Shown piece by piece: positions 21,197 to 34,539 of a stretch of DNA of 50,185 nt. Origin of the DNA: Alphaproteobacteria bacterium. GTDB taxonomy: Bacteria > Pseudomonadota > Alphaproteobacteria > Rhizobiales > Xanthobacteraceae. Positions within the stretch are counted from its first letter, which is position 1. Every line of letters starts with the position of its first letter. The translations under genes and the position numbers were made by a program. The stretch covers positions 1-50,185 of the forward strand of contig JAJPHK010000113.1 of the NCBI GenBank assembly GCA_021325315.1. The letters are read 5' to 3'. The notes beneath the pieces were generated by a model that saw only the letters and a list, made by a program, of their open reading frames with translations, had not been told where the DNA came from and ran no database searches.

Positions 21197-21649
21197 ATGG
21201 CCGCGAACGCAGCTGGCAAGGGCGCATGGCAAAGTCGGCGCAGCCGTCTTCGGCGCGCGCATGTGATGAGCGAGATCAACGTCACGCCGATGGTCGACGT
21301 GATGCTGGTGCTGCTCATCATCTTCATGGTGGCGGCGCCGTTGCTCACCGCCGGCGTGCCGCTCGACCTCCCGCAGACGCAGGCGAAGGCGCTCGAACAG
21401 AATAAAGAGCCGCTCACGATTTCGGTGAACGACAAAGGCCAGGTCTATCTGATGAATAGCGAGATCAAGATGGACGAGCTCATGCCGAAGCTGGAAGCGA
21501 TCACCAAAAATCGCGGCGGCGGAGTGGATGAGCGTATCTTTGTGCGCGGTGACAAGAAAGTGGACTACGGCACGGTCATGAAGGTGATGGGCCGCCTGTC
21601 GCAGGCGGGCTATCGCAAGGTCGCATTGATCACGGAAACCGAACAGTAG
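21197..21649 (+). CDS. tolR: TolR
   Basis: MSEINVTPMVDVMLVLLIIFMVAAPLLTAGVPLDLP. Confidence 0.97.
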   Translation: MAANAAGKGAWQSRRSRLRRAHVMSEINVTPMVDVMLVLLIIFMVAAPLLTAGVPLDLPQTQAKALEQNKEPLTISVNDKGQVYLMNSEIKMDELMPKLEAITKNRGGGVDERIFVRGDKKVDYGTVMKVMGRLSQAGYRKVALITETEQ

Positions 21650-21653
21650 GGAT

Positions 21654-22553
21654 TTGATGGAAGCCCGTCCGGGACTCGCAGTTTCTTCCGTCGCCCACGC
21701 CCTTATCCTCGGCTGGGGCCTGCTCTGGTTTACGCCGAAAACGCTCGAGTCGAAGCCGGTGGAATCCATGCCGATCGACATCGTGTCCATTTCCGATATC
21801 ACGCAGAGTAAGGCGGGCGCGAAGACGCCGGAGAAGCCGGACCCGAAGCCGCTCGTCGAAAAGCAGGCCGATCCGAAAGAGCTGAAAGAGCTCGTCGAGA
21901 AAGTCTCCAAGCAGCCGGAGATCAAGCAGGCCTCCGCGCCTCCGCCGCCCTCGGAAGAGATGAAGAAAGAAGCGGCGAAGCCGGAAGAAAAGCCCGAGCC
22001 AAAGCCGGAGCCGAAGAAGGCCGAGACGCCGAAAAAGCCCGAGCCGCCGAAAAAGCCGCCGGAAAAGCCGAAGGACGAGGCGAAATCCTCGCCGACGAAA
22101 ATGAAGGCGGCGCCGACCAAGCACGAGTTCGACCCGAACAAGATCGCGGCCCTCCTCGACCGGCGCACACCGCAGCGGCAGGAAATGACGAGCCTGCAGA
22201 ATCCGACCCGGCCGTCGCCCGGTTACGTGAACGGCCAGGCCGCGATGCTCTCTCAAACCGAGATCGACGCGCTTCGTCGCCGTCTCGCGCAATGCTGGAA
22301 CCCGCCCGCGGGCGCTGCCGACGCCGGCAAGATCAAGGTCGTGCTCCGCGTTCTGTTCCGGCGCGACGGCTCGGTCGCGGCACCCCCGGAACTCGTCGCC
22401 GGCACACCGTCCGCGCTTGGCCCCGCAATGGCAGAAAGCGCGAAACGCGCGATTTTGAGCTGCCAGCCCTTCACGATGCTGAACCCTGCGCATTACGAGC
22501 AGTGGCGCGACATGGAAATTAATTTTGACCCGAGCGAGATGCTCGGCGGCTAA
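21654..22553 (+). CDS. tolA: TolA-like cell envelope protein (Pro/Lys/Glu-rich)
   Basis: N-terminal TM, EKPEPKPEPKKAETPKKPEPPKKPPEKPKDE spacer, C-terminal domain; between tolR and tolB. Confidence 0.9.
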   Translation: MMEARPGLAVSSVAHALILGWGLLWFTPKTLESKPVESMPIDIVSISDITQSKAGAKTPEKPDPKPLVEKQADPKELKELVEKVSKQPEIKQASAPPPPSEEMKKEAAKPEEKPEPKPEPKKAETPKKPEPPKKPPEKPKDEAKSSPTKMKAAPTKHEFDPNKIAALLDRRTPQRQEMTSLQNPTRPSPGYVNGQAAMLSQTEIDALRRRLAQCWNPPAGAADAGKIKVVLRVLFRRDGSVAAPPELVAGTPSALGPAMAESAKRAILSCQPFTMLNPAHYEQWRDMEINFDPSEMLGG

Positions 22554-22571
22554 TCAGGAAAATTCGGTCTC

Positions 22572-23927
22572 ATGAGGATTATTTCCGGACTCGATCGCAA
22601 GAACCATTTGTCGCGCCGCGGTTTGCTCGCGGCGGCGGGCGGCATCGCAGCGGGATCGCTCCTGCTGCCGCGAAGCGCGCGCGCCGTGCTCCGGCTCGAC
22701 ATCACGCAAGGCACGCCGCAACCGATCCCGATCGCGATTCCCGAATTCATGGGCGGCCAGGGCGGCGGCTCCGATGTCGGCAGGCTGCTCACTTCCGTCA
22801 TCACCAACAATCTCAAGCGCTCGGGCCTGTTCCTGCCGCTCGATCCCGCCTCGTTCATCGAGCGCGTGCAGGCTTTCGACGCCGCGCCGCGGTTTCAGGA
22901 TTGGCGCGTGATCAACGCGCAGGCGCTCGTCGTCGGCCGCGTTTCGCGCGAGGGCGACGGCCGCTTCCGCACCGAATTCCGGCTGTGGGACGTCTTCGCC
23001 GGCACGCAGCTTTACGGCCAGCAATATTTCACCCAGCCCGATCAGATCCGCCGCATCGGGCACATCATCTCCGACGCGATCTACGAGCGCATCACCGGCG
23101 ACAAGGGCTATTTCGACACCAAAATCGTCTACGTCTCCGAGAGCGGCGCGAAGGAACGGCGCACCAAGCGGCTCGCGATCATGGATCAGGACGGCGCGAA
23201 CAACCGCTACCTCACCTCGGGCGATGCGCTTGTGCTTACGCCGCGCTTCAACCCGTCGAGCCAGGAAATTACCTTCATGTCCTATGGCCGCGCCGAGCCG
23301 CAGGTGCTCCTGATGAACGTCGAGACCGGCCAGCGGGAAGTGATCGGCGAATTCCCCGGCATGACCTTCGCGCCGCGCTTTTCGCCCGAGGGCCAGCGCA
23401 TCATCTTCAGCCTGCAAAAGGAAGCAAACTCCAACATTTACGTGATGGACCTGCGCTCGCGCCGCACCACGCGGCTCACGGACACGGCCGCGATCGACAC
23501 GTCGCCTTCCTATTCGCCGGACGGCCGCTCGATCGTGTTCGAGTCGGACCGCGGCGGCGCCCAGCAGATTTTCGTGATGAACGCGGACGGCTCCAACCAG
23601 CGCCGCATTTCGTTTGGTCAGGGCCGTTATTCGACGCCGGTGTGGTCGCCGCGCGGCGACGTGATCGCCTTCACCAAGCAAAGTCCGGGCAGCTTCGCGA
23701 TCGGCGTGATGAAGACCGACGGCTCCGGCGAGCGCATCCTCACCGAAGGCTTCCACAACGAGGGCCCGACCTGGGCGCCGAACGGCCGCGTGTTGATGTT
23801 TTTCCGCGATCCGGGCGGCAATGCCGGGCCGCAACTCTATACGATCGACCTCACCGGCTATAACGAGCAGCGGGTTCCGACGCCGGGCTACGCTTCCGAC
23901 CCAGCATGGTCGCCACTTTTGTCGTGA
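22572..23927 (+). CDS. tolB: Tol-Pal system beta-propeller protein TolB
   Basis: Repeated WSPDG/FSPEG propeller motifs, [34 protein letters not shown]. Confidence 0.97.
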   Translation: MRIISGLDRKNHLSRRGLLAAAGGIAAGSLLLPRSARAVLRLDITQGTPQPIPIAIPEFMGGQGGGSDVGRLLTSVITNNLKRSGLFLPLDPASFIERVQAFDAAPRFQDWRVINAQALVVGRVSREGDGRFRTEFRLWDVFAGTQLYGQQYFTQPDQIRRIGHIISDAIYERITGDKGYFDTKIVYVSESGAKERRTKRLAIMDQDGANNRYLTSGDALVLTPRFNPSSQEITFMSYGRAEPQVLLMNVETGQREVIGEFPGMTFAPRFSPEGQRIIFSLQKEANSNIYVMDLRSRRTTRLTDTAAIDTSPSYSPDGRSIVFESDRGGAQQIFVMNADGSNQRRISFGQGRYSTPVWSPRGDVIAFTKQSPGSFAIGVMKTDGSGERILTEGFHNEGPTWAPNGRVLMFFRDPGGNAGPQLYTIDLTGYNEQRVPTPGYASDPAWSPLLS

Positions 23928-24142
23928 GACGTCCGCGCGGCCCCAATATGGCCGTTTTGCCGAAGCAATGGTCGATCAATCATTCATTAACCATGCTTTC
24001 CGCTTTTCGGGTCGGGCGCGGCAAAAAGCTAAGATTTTCGGCATTCGGCCAAGGTTCCATCAAGGTAAATGAAGCATTCGATTAACCCCGGCACGGTTAG
24101 ATCGCCCCGATTTCCGATGAGATGTAGAGGGAGCCACCGGCC

Positions 24143-24634
24143 ATGGTAAATTTCATTCGGCTATTTCGGGGAACGCGTTTTGCGATGATCGCCGCGGCGA
24201 TGCTGGTCGCCGCCTGCGCGAACAACCCGAACGATCCGAACGCCGCCGGCGGCTCGGCCTCGACGCCGGGCAGCGCGCAGGATTTCGTCGTCAATGTCGG
24301 CGACCGCGTGTTCTTCGACAGCGATTCCTCCGAGCTCTCCTCGCAGGCGCGTGCGACCCTCGACAAGCAGGCGCAGTGGCTCAACCAGTACAGCCGTTAT
24401 AGCTTCACCATCGAGGGCCATGCCGACGAGCGCGGCACCCGCGAATACAACATCGCGCTCGGCGCCCGCCGCGCCCAGGCAACGCGCGACTATCTGGTCT
24501 CCCGCGGCGTCGCGGCGAACCGTATGCGCACGATCTCCTACGGCAAGGAACGGCCGGTCGCGGTCTGCAACGACATCTCCTGCTGGTCGCAGAACCGCCG
24601 CGCCGTGACGGTGCTGAACGCGGGCGGAGTCTAA
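24143..24634 (+). CDS. pal: Peptidoglycan-associated lipoprotein Pal
   Basis: Lipobox LVAAC; VFFDSDSSELSSQARATLDKQAQWL, TIEGHADERGTREYNIALGARRAQAT. Confidence 0.97.
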   Translation: MVNFIRLFRGTRFAMIAAAMLVAACANNPNDPNAAGGSASTPGSAQDFVVNVGDRVFFDSDSSELSSQARATLDKQAQWLNQYSRYSFTIEGHADERGTREYNIALGARRAQATRDYLVSRGVAANRMRTISYGKERPVAVCNDISCWSQNRRAVTVLNAGGV

Positions 24635-24735
24635 AGTCCGCTTGCGGCTGTCGTATTTTGGACGCACTCGCAGCCGTATGCTAAGAGAGTGCTAGCGCTC
24701 GGGGGTGCGGCAAGCCGTTCCCTTTGGTTATTTCT

Positions 24736-25776
24736 ATGACGATGAAATCCGCGATTGTTCGTTCATTCGCGTTCGCCTGTTCGCTCACGCTCGTGGCGGG
24801 AACCGCGAGCGCGCAGGGGTGGTTCGGCCAGCGGAACAACGACGAGGCGAGCGATCTCACGGTGCGCATCCAGAAGCTGGAAGCGCAGGTCCGCGAGCTC
24901 ACCGGCCGGAATGAAGAGCTGCAGCACGAGAACAATGTTCTGCAACAACAATTGAATCAGGCGCGCGGCGGCCAGCCGCAGGGAAACTACGGTCAGCCGC
25001 CGATGACACGCGCCGGAAATCCTTCGGGCCCGGTGGGCGGTCCCGGCATGACGCAAGGCTCGCTCACGCAACCGCCGCTCGCCCAGCCGCCCTACGAGCC
25101 GCGCGAGCAACAGCAATACGGCGGCCCGCCGCCGGCGCAGCCGGTCTACGGGCAGCAACCCTATGATAACCGGCCGCCTTATGATGCGACGCCGTCGCAG
25201 GCGTCCGCCCGCCCAAGCGGGCGGGGTGACGCGTTCGATCCGACGCTGAATCCGAACGCGCCCGGCGCGCCGCGTCCGCTTGGCGCGCCGCTCGATATGG
25301 GCGCAGTCGCAGGCCGCGGGCCGCAGAGCAGTCCGCCGCCGGTCAACGAGCGCGCGCCGCAACAACAACAAATGGCGGTGCTGCCGCCGTCCAACAACCC
25401 GAAGGACGAATACGATCTCGCCTACGGCTACATCCTGCGCCGCGATTATGCGCTCGCGGATCAGGCTTTCCGCGTGTTTCTGCAAAGCCATCCGGACGAC
25501 CGCTTGGTACCGGACGCAACCTACTGGCTCGGCGAGAGCCTGTATCAGCGCCAGCAATATAACGACGCGGCGCAGACCTTCCTTGACGTCTATAACAAAT
25601 ATCCGAAGAGCGCGAAGGCGCCGGATGCGCTCTTGCGACTCGGGCAATCGCTTGCCGCGACCGGCCAGCAGGAAGCGGCCTGCGCCTCGCTCGGCGCGGT
25701 GCTGAAGAAATATCCGAAGGCGTCGCCGCAGGTGAAGAGCCAGGTCACCGCGGAACAGAAGCGTGCGCGCTGCTGA
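24736..25776 (+). CDS. cpoB: Tol-Pal system protein CpoB/YbgF
   Basis: Signal peptide, coiled coil QKLEAQVRELTGRNEELQHEN, Q/P-rich linker, C-terminal TPR (DEYDLAYGYILRRDYALADQAFRVFLQSHPDD); internal ATG chosen. Confidence 0.93.
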   Translation: MTMKSAIVRSFAFACSLTLVAGTASAQGWFGQRNNDEASDLTVRIQKLEAQVRELTGRNEELQHENNVLQQQLNQARGGQPQGNYGQPPMTRAGNPSGPVGGPGMTQGSLTQPPLAQPPYEPREQQQYGGPPPAQPVYGQQPYDNRPPYDATPSQASARPSGRGDAFDPTLNPNAPGAPRPLGAPLDMGAVAGRGPQSSPPPVNERAPQQQQMAVLPPSNNPKDEYDLAYGYILRRDYALADQAFRVFLQSHPDDRLVPDATYWLGESLYQRQQYNDAAQTFLDVYNKYPKSAKAPDALLRLGQSLAATGQQEAACASLGAVLKKYPKASPQVKSQVTAEQKRARC

Positions 25777-26818
25777 TTTTCGCAACGGCCCGATCGGCCG
25801 CGGCGAGCTCGACGCGCTGTTTCAGGATTTTTCCGGTTACACCCGTATTTTGCTCGCGGTTTCGGGCGGGCCGGATTCGACCGCGCTGATGTGCCTTGCA
25901 GCGCGCTGGCGGGACAAGAAAAAGAATGCGCCGGTACTGGCTGCGGCAACAGTCGATCATGGTCTGCGGAAAGAATCGAAAGCGGAAGCGGCTTCGGTCG
26001 CGAAGCTCGCGAGGAGATTGAAGATTCCACACCACATTCTTTCCTGGCGCGGCAAGAAGCCGAAAAGCGGCTTGCAGGAGGCGGCGCGAGCGGCGCGCTA
26101 TGACCTTCTGGTTTCGCTTGCGCGCGAGATCAAAGCGGACGCGATCGTCACCGCGCATACGCGCGACGATCAGGCGGAAACCGTGCTGCACCGGATCGGC
26201 CGCGGCTCCGGCGTGACGGGACTCTCCGGCATCCGCCCGAAAAGCGAGCGGGAAGGAATCGCGATCCTGCGGCCGCTCTTGGGTGTTCCAAAAACGCGCT
26301 GCGAGGCGACGCTGCGCAAGGAGAAAGTCTCTTATGCGGTCGACCCGACGAACCGGGATCCCAACTATCTCCGTCCGCGCTTGCGGGCGCTCGCGCCGCT
26401 TCTCGCCAAGGAAGGCATCGACGCCGAGCGGCTCGCGCTCCTGGCCCGCCGGGTCGCCCGCGCGGAAGCCGCGATCGAAGCTGCGGTCGCAGAAGCGCTG
26501 CCGCAGGCAAGGATTCGCGCGGACGAAAACCTGATCGAAGAATATGACACGCGGGCTCTGTTTGCGCTTCCGGACGAGATCGCTCTTCGCCTGGTCGCGC
26601 GCGCGGTCAACCGCCTCGGCCATGAAGGCCCGGCGGAACTCGGCAAGCTGGAAACGCTGTATGTGGCGCTGCAGGACGCTCGCCGCAGGAATCTGCCGCT
26701 TCGGCGGACACTCGCGGGCGCGCTGGTGGAGCTTTCAGAAGCTCGTCTAAAGGTCGAACCCGCGCCCCCGCGCCGGAGGCTTAAAAAACATCCAAAGCGG
26801 CCCGGAAAACGCGGCTAA
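25763..26818 (+). CDS. tilS: tRNA(Ile)-lysidine synthase
   Basis: ILLAVSGGPDSTALMCLAARW PP-loop; ARYDLLVSLAREIKADAIVTAHTRDDQAETVLHRI; GTG start overlapping cpoB stop. Confidence 0.95.
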   Translation: MRAADFRNGPIGRGELDALFQDFSGYTRILLAVSGGPDSTALMCLAARWRDKKKNAPVLAAATVDHGLRKESKAEAASVAKLARRLKIPHHILSWRGKKPKSGLQEAARAARYDLLVSLAREIKADAIVTAHTRDDQAETVLHRIGRGSGVTGLSGIRPKSEREGIAILRPLLGVPKTRCEATLRKEKVSYAVDPTNRDPNYLRPRLRALAPLLAKEGIDAERLALLARRVARAEAAIEAAVAEALPQARIRADENLIEEYDTRALFALPDEIALRLVARAVNRLGHEGPAELGKLETLYVALQDARRRNLPLRRTLAGALVELSEARLKVEPAPPRRRLKKHPKRPGKRG

Positions 26819-26858
26819 GTCGATATACCGAAAAAGCGCCATGCCAAAGCCCAGTTCC

Positions 26859-26888
26859 CTTGTTTCAAGGGGGTACGGAGCCTATTTT
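26859..26888 (+). promoter_or_regulatory. Sigma-32 (RpoH)-type promoter upstream of ftsH: CTTG-N18-CCTATTTT
   Basis: CTTG 26859-26862, 18-nt spacer, CCTATTTT 26881-26888; resembles alphaproteobacterial RpoH promoters; ftsH start at 26961. Confidence 0.55.
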
Positions 26889-26960
26889 AACCAGGTACCG
26901 ATATACTCGCGGCCGTTGGACCCTCGGCTTGCGGAGGCGCGAGCTCCCGAAAGGTAGGAA

Positions 26961-28874
<1,914 letters not shown>

Positions 28875-28880
28875 AAATCA

Positions 28881-28906
28881 AACGCCCGCCTTCCGGCGGG
28901 CGTTTT
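28881..28906 (+). terminator. Rho-independent terminator after ftsH
   Basis: aacgcccgcc-ttc-cggcgggcgtttt hairpin with T-run just after the stop codon. Confidence 0.85.
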
Positions 28907-29048
28907 CGTTTGAGTCGCCTGGAAATTAACGTTTTTGTGCTCTGCTTCGCGCGGTAACGAACGAACACATTTCTTGAAGCTTTCGCCGGGCGCGGCATCG
29001 TAGTATCAAGGCCGCTCCTCACAACATGAAAGCGGCAAGGGCGTAGAG

Positions 29049-30392
<1,344 letters not shown>

Positions 30393-30413
30393 GTTAACGG
30401 GGCGGCGCGCCGT

Positions 30414-30428
30414 TTAACCCGCCGTTAA
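30414..30428. promoter_or_regulatory. CtrA-type box TTAA-CCCGCCG-TTAA
   Basis: Perfect TTAA-N7-TTAA spacing; one of two such boxes upstream of the porin gene. Confidence 0.5.
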
Positions 30429-30569
30429 AGTCCTTTAATCCGCCTTCACCTCGATTACCGCGCGGTTAAATTTTCGTGCGGACGGCATGGGGATTCATTC
30501 CTTTGCAGGCAGGCGCGCGCAATTCCGCGACAAAATTATCAGATGAACGGTTGTGGTTAACGGTTAACC

Positions 30570-30584
30570 TTAAGCGGCTCTTAA
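30570..30584. promoter_or_regulatory. CtrA-type box TTAA-GCGGCTC-TTAA(G), preceded by further TTAA(C) half-sites
   Basis: Perfect TTAA-N7-TTAA in the context ggTTAAcggTTAAccTTAAgcggctcTTAAg, about 80 bp upstream of the porin ATG. Confidence 0.6.
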
Positions 30585-30663
30585 GTTTTCGGTGCGAGCT
30601 TCCCTCCATCGGTCACCTTGCGCATCGCCGAACGGCACGCGCGAAAGAGGGAAGGAATTGATT

Positions 30664-31470
30664 ATGGCGTACCTTCGGAAACTGGCGCTCGCGGGCGCGG
30701 CTGCGCTCGGCCTTGCGCCCACTTTGACAAACGCGGCGGACATGCCGATGCCGCCGATGCCGGCCCCGGTCGAATTCGGCGGCTGGTACCTGCGCGGCGA
30801 TATCGGGATCACGAACCAGGCGGTGAAGAAGCTCGACAGTCCGGCGTTTACGCCCGCTGTCACCGTCCTGGAAAAAGGCTTCGACAGCTCGGGCTCGTTC
30901 GGCGTCGGTGTGGGCTATCAGTTTAACAGCTGGCTTCGTTCGGATATCACCGGCGAATATCGTTCCAAGGCGAACTTCAACGGCCTCGACTTCGTTTCGA
31001 CGAACGGTCAAACCAATCAGTATCGCGGCGACAAGTCCGAGTGGTTGTTCCTCTGGAACGTCTACGCGGATCTTGGCACGTGGTACGGCATTACGCCGTT
31101 CGTCGGTGCGGGCGTCGGGTTCGATCGCCTGACGATCGGAAACTTTACCGACACCAATATCGGACTTAACGGCAACAACCCAGCACTCGGCTTCTCGACA
31201 GACAATTCCAAATGGAATTTCGCCTGGGCCTTGCACGCGGGCGCTGCCTATCACGTGACGCCGAATTTCACGATCGAGCTTTCGTATCGTTACGTGAATC
31301 TCGGCAACGGTGCGACGAAGGACCTGCTTGCTCCGGACGGCAGCAACCCGACTTTTAATCCGATCAATTTCAAGAATGTCTATTCCAACGACATTCGTCT
31401 GGGCGTGCGCTGGATGTTCGCGAGCGGCGGTTACGCGCCGTACGAGGAGCCGCTTATCCGCAAATACTGA
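30664..31470 (+). CDS. Outer membrane beta-barrel protein (Omp25/Omp31-like porin family)
   Basis: Signal peptide; GGWYLRGDIGITNQAV, SFGVGVGYQFNSWLRSDITGEYRS, C-terminal NDIRLGVRWMF; internal Met chosen. Confidence 0.9.
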   Translation: MAYLRKLALAGAAALGLAPTLTNAADMPMPPMPAPVEFGGWYLRGDIGITNQAVKKLDSPAFTPAVTVLEKGFDSSGSFGVGVGYQFNSWLRSDITGEYRSKANFNGLDFVSTNGQTNQYRGDKSEWLFLWNVYADLGTWYGITPFVGAGVGFDRLTIGNFTDTNIGLNGNNPALGFSTDNSKWNFAWALHAGAAYHVTPNFTIELSYRYVNLGNGATKDLLAPDGSNPTFNPINFKNVYSNDIRLGVRWMFASGGYAPYEEPLIRKY

Positions 31471-31531
31471 GCGGCCAAGCATCCAAAATTTAGCGGCGCG
31501 GGGTGATTCCCGCGCCGTTTTTGTTTTTGCT

Positions 31532-31656
31532 TCCCTCTCCCCGTTTTTACGGGGAGAGGGTGGCGAGCGTAGCGAGCCGGGTGAGGGGCGAGGGTGCCGC
31601 ATGCATCGCGCCTGCCCCTCACTCCGACCCTCTCCCCGCAAGCGGGGAGAGGGAGA
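31532..31656. repeat. Inverted pair of palindromic repeat units (CCCTCTCCCCG..CGGGGAGAGGG / GGCGAGCGTAGCGAGCCGGGTGAGGGG)
   Basis: Stem 31533-31560 and second stem 31628-31653 in opposite orientation, with gtgaggggc / gcccctcac between them. Confidence 0.8.
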
Positions 31657-31722
31657 AGAGCAAGCACCGGCCCTTCGGGCAGGCGACTTTCGCCGCACTT
31701 GACGCCGAACCCGACTTCCGTC

Positions 31723-31777
31723 ATTCCCGTCCGTGGGACACCTCCCCCCAACGGGAGGCAGCTATCTGGAAGGATAG
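31723..31777 (+). promoter_or_regulatory. serC-motif RNA leader (alphaproteobacterial serC 5' UTR element)
   Basis: Consecutive hairpins TCCCgtccgtGGGA, CCTCCCcccaacGGGAGG and CTATCtggaagGATAG directly in front of the serC ATG at 31781, the last placing the SD-like GGAAGG in its loop; matches the architecture I recall for the serC motif. Confidence 0.75.
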
Positions 31778-31780
31778 ATC

Positions 31781-32950
31781 ATGACGACGAAGCCGAATGC
31801 GCGGCCGCATACGCCGCATTTCTCCTCCGGACCTTGCGCCAAACGGCCGGGCTGGAAATTCGAAAATCTCAAAAACGCTCTTTTGGGCCGCTCGCACCGC
31901 TCGAAAGCGGGCAAGGCGCGGCTGAAACGCGCGATTGACCTTACGCGCGAAGTGCTCGGCGTGCCCGCGAATTACAAAATCGGCATCGTACCTGCCTCCG
32001 ACACGGGCGCCGTGGAAATGGCGCTCTGGTCGCTCCTCGGCGCGCGGCCCGTTGACATGCTCTCCTGGGAAAGCTTCGGCGAGGGCTGGGTCACGGACGT
32101 GATCAAGCAGCTGAAGCTCAAAGACGCGCGCGTCCTCAAAGCGCCTTACGGCGAGCTGCCGGACCTGAAGCAGGTCGATTTCTCGCATGACGTCGTCTTC
32201 ACCTGGAACGGCACCACCTCCGGCGTGCGCGTCCCGAATGGGGACTGGATCAAGACCGACCGCCAGGGCCTCACGATCTGCGACGCGACCTCGGCCGCGT
32301 TCGTGCAGGCGCTTCCGTTCGACAAGCTCGATGTCGCGACCTTCTCCTGGCAGAAGGCGCTCGGCGGCGAGGCGGCGCACGGCATGCTGATTTTGTCGCC
32401 GCGCGCGGTGGAGCGGCTCGAGAGCTACGTGCCCGCGTGGCCGCTGCCGAAGATTTTCCGCATGACCAAGGGCGGCAAGCTCAACGAAGGCATTTTCGAA
32501 GGCGAGACGATCAACACGCCGTCGATGCTCTGCGTCGAGGACTATATCGACGCGCTCGAATGGGCGAAGTCGCTCGGCGGACAGGCGGCGCTGATGAGCC
32601 GCGCGAACAAGAATCTCGCTGCGGTCGAGCAGTGGGTTGCGAAGACGCCGTGGGCTGAATTCCTCGCGCGCGACAAAAACACGCGCTCCAATACCTCGAT
32701 CTGCATCGCGGTGGTCGATCCCGCCGTGGAAGCGCTTCAAGCCGACGCGAAGTTCAATTTCATCCGCGGCATGGCGGCGATGCTGGAAAAAGAAGAGGCG
32801 GCCTATGACGTCGCCGGCCATCGCGACGCGCCGCCGCATATCCGCGTCTGGGGCGGAGCGACGGTGGAGACCTCGGACATCGAAGCGCTCCTGCCGTGGC
32901 TGGAATGGGCGTTTGCGGAATCGAAAGCAGCGCTTTCGAAGGCGGCCTAG
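31781..32950 (+). CDS. serC: Phosphoserine aminotransferase
   Basis: [59 protein letters not shown]. Confidence 0.97.
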   Translation: MTTKPNARPHTPHFSSGPCAKRPGWKFENLKNALLGRSHRSKAGKARLKRAIDLTREVLGVPANYKIGIVPASDTGAVEMALWSLLGARPVDMLSWESFGEGWVTDVIKQLKLKDARVLKAPYGELPDLKQVDFSHDVVFTWNGTTSGVRVPNGDWIKTDRQGLTICDATSAAFVQALPFDKLDVATFSWQKALGGEAAHGMLILSPRAVERLESYVPAWPLPKIFRMTKGGKLNEGIFEGETINTPSMLCVEDYIDALEWAKSLGGQAALMSRANKNLAAVEQWVAKTPWAEFLARDKNTRSNTSICIAVVDPAVEALQADAKFNFIRGMAAMLEKEEAAYDVAGHRDAPPHIRVWGGATVETSDIEALLPWLEWAFAESKAALSKAA

Positions 32951-32952
32951 TC

Positions 32953-34539
32953 ATGGCACCGAAAGTTCTGATTTCCGACGCGCTCTCGCCCGCGGCCGTT
33001 CAGATTTTCAAGGATCGCGGCATTGAGGTGGATTTCCAACCGAACCTCGGCAAGGACAAGGAAAAACTGGCCGCCGTCATCGGCGGCTATGAGGGACTCG
33101 CAATCCGCTCGGCGACGAAAGTTTCGCCGAAGATCCTCGCGAACGCGAACAAGCTGAAGGTGATCGGCCGCGCCGGCATCGGCGTCGACAACGTCGACAT
33201 TCCCGCCGCGACCGCGAAGGGCATCATCGTGATGAACACGCCGTTCGGCAATTCGATCACGACCGCCGAGCATGCCATCACGCTCATGCTCGCGCTTGCC
33301 CGCCAGATCCCGCAGGCCGACGCCTCGACGCAAGCGGGGAAGTGGGAAAAGAACCGCTTCATGGGCGTCGAAATCACCGGCAAGACTCTCGGCATCGTCG
33401 GTTGCGGCAATATCGGCACGATCGTCGCCGACCGTGCGCACGGTCTGCATATGAAGGTGATCGCCTACGATCCGTTTCTTTCGCCCGACCGGGCGCTCGA
33501 TCTCGGCGTGGAGAAGGTCGAATTCGACGAGCTTTTGAAACGCGCCGATTTCATCTCGTTTCACACGCCGCTCACCGAAAAGACCAAGAACATTCTCGAC
33601 GCGAACGCGATCAACAAGACGAAAAAGGGCGTGCGCATCATCAACTGCGCGCGCGGCGGGCTCGTGGATGAAGCCGCGCTCAGGGTCGCGCTCGATTCGG
33701 GCCATGTCGCGGGCGCGGCCTTCGACGTGTTCTCAACTGAACCTGCGAACGAAAACCCTTTGTTCGGGCATCCGAACGTCGTTTGCACGCCGCATCTGGG
33801 CGCGGCGACCAGCGAGGCGCAAGAAAACGTCGCGCTGCAGGTCGCGGAGCAGATGTCGGACTATCTCTTGCGCGGCGCGATTTCGAACGCGGTGAACTTC
33901 CCCTCGATCACGGCGGAGGAAGCGCCGAAACTTCGGCCCTTCATTGAGCTCGCCGAAAAGCTCGGCTCGTTCGCAGGACAGCTCACCGAAACCGGGCTGA
34001 AATCCGTCCGCATCTCCTACGAGGGGGCGGTTTCGCAAATGAAGACGAGGGCGCTTACCTCTTCGGCGGTGGCCGGGCTGCTGCGGCCGATGCTGCAAGA
34101 CGTCAACGTTGTCTCCGCACCGCACGTCGCGGAGCAGCGCGGCATCATGGTCGAGGAAGTCACGCGCGAGGCGGCGGGCGACTACGAAAGCCTGATCACC
34201 GTATCGGTCACGACCGACCGGCAGACGCGCTGGGTTTCCGGCACGGTGTTCGCCGATGGCCGTCCGCGGATCGTCAACATCAAGGGCATCCGCATGGATG
34301 CCGAGTTCGGTCCGTCGATGGTCTATGTGACCAATTACGACAAGCCGGGCTTCATCGGAAAATTCTCGTCGATCCTGGGCGATGCCGACATCAACATCGC
34401 AACCTTCCATGTCGGCCGCGAGGCGCCCGGCGGCAACGCTATCGCGCTGATCGAAGTCGACGGGGACGTGCCGCCTGAGGTGCTGGCGAAGGTGCAGGCA
34501 CTGCCGCAGGTGCAACAGGCGAAGCCGCTGAAATTCTAA
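32953..34539 (+). CDS. serA: D-3-phosphoglycerate dehydrogenase
   Basis: VLISDALSPAAVQIFKDRGIEVDF, GRAGIGVDNVDIPAAT, LGIVGCGNIGTIVADRA, C-terminal ACT domain; internal Met chosen. Confidence 0.98.
   Translation: MAPKVLISDALSPAAVQIFKDRGIEVDFQPNLGKDKEKLAAVIGGYEGLAIRSATKVSPKILANANKLKVIGRAGIGVDNVDIPAATAKGIIVMNTPFGNSITTAEHAITLMLALARQIPQADASTQAGKWEKNRFMGVEITGKTLGIVGCGNIGTIVADRAHGLHMKVIAYDPFLSPDRALDLGVEKVEFDELLKRADFISFHTPLTEKTKNILDANAINKTKKGVRIINCARGGLVDEAALRVALDSGHVAGAAFDVFSTEPANENPLFGHPNVVCTPHLGAATSEAQENVALQVAEQMSDYLLRGAISNAVNFPSITAEEAPKLRPFIELAEKLGSFAGQLTETGLKSVRISYEGAVSQMKTRALTSSAVAGLLRPMLQDVNVVSAPHVAEQRGIMVEEVTREAAGDYESLITVSVTTDRQTRWVSGTVFADGRPRIVNIKGIRMDAEFGPSMVYVTNYDKPGFIGKFSSILGDADINIATFHVGREAPGGNAIALIEVDGDVPPEVLAKVQALPQVQQAKPLKF

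Noticed and set aside
23928-24142. TTAACC motifs between tolB and pal as CtrA boxes
   Set aside because: Half-sites are present (cattaacc, gattaacc) but no partner at the N7 spacing.
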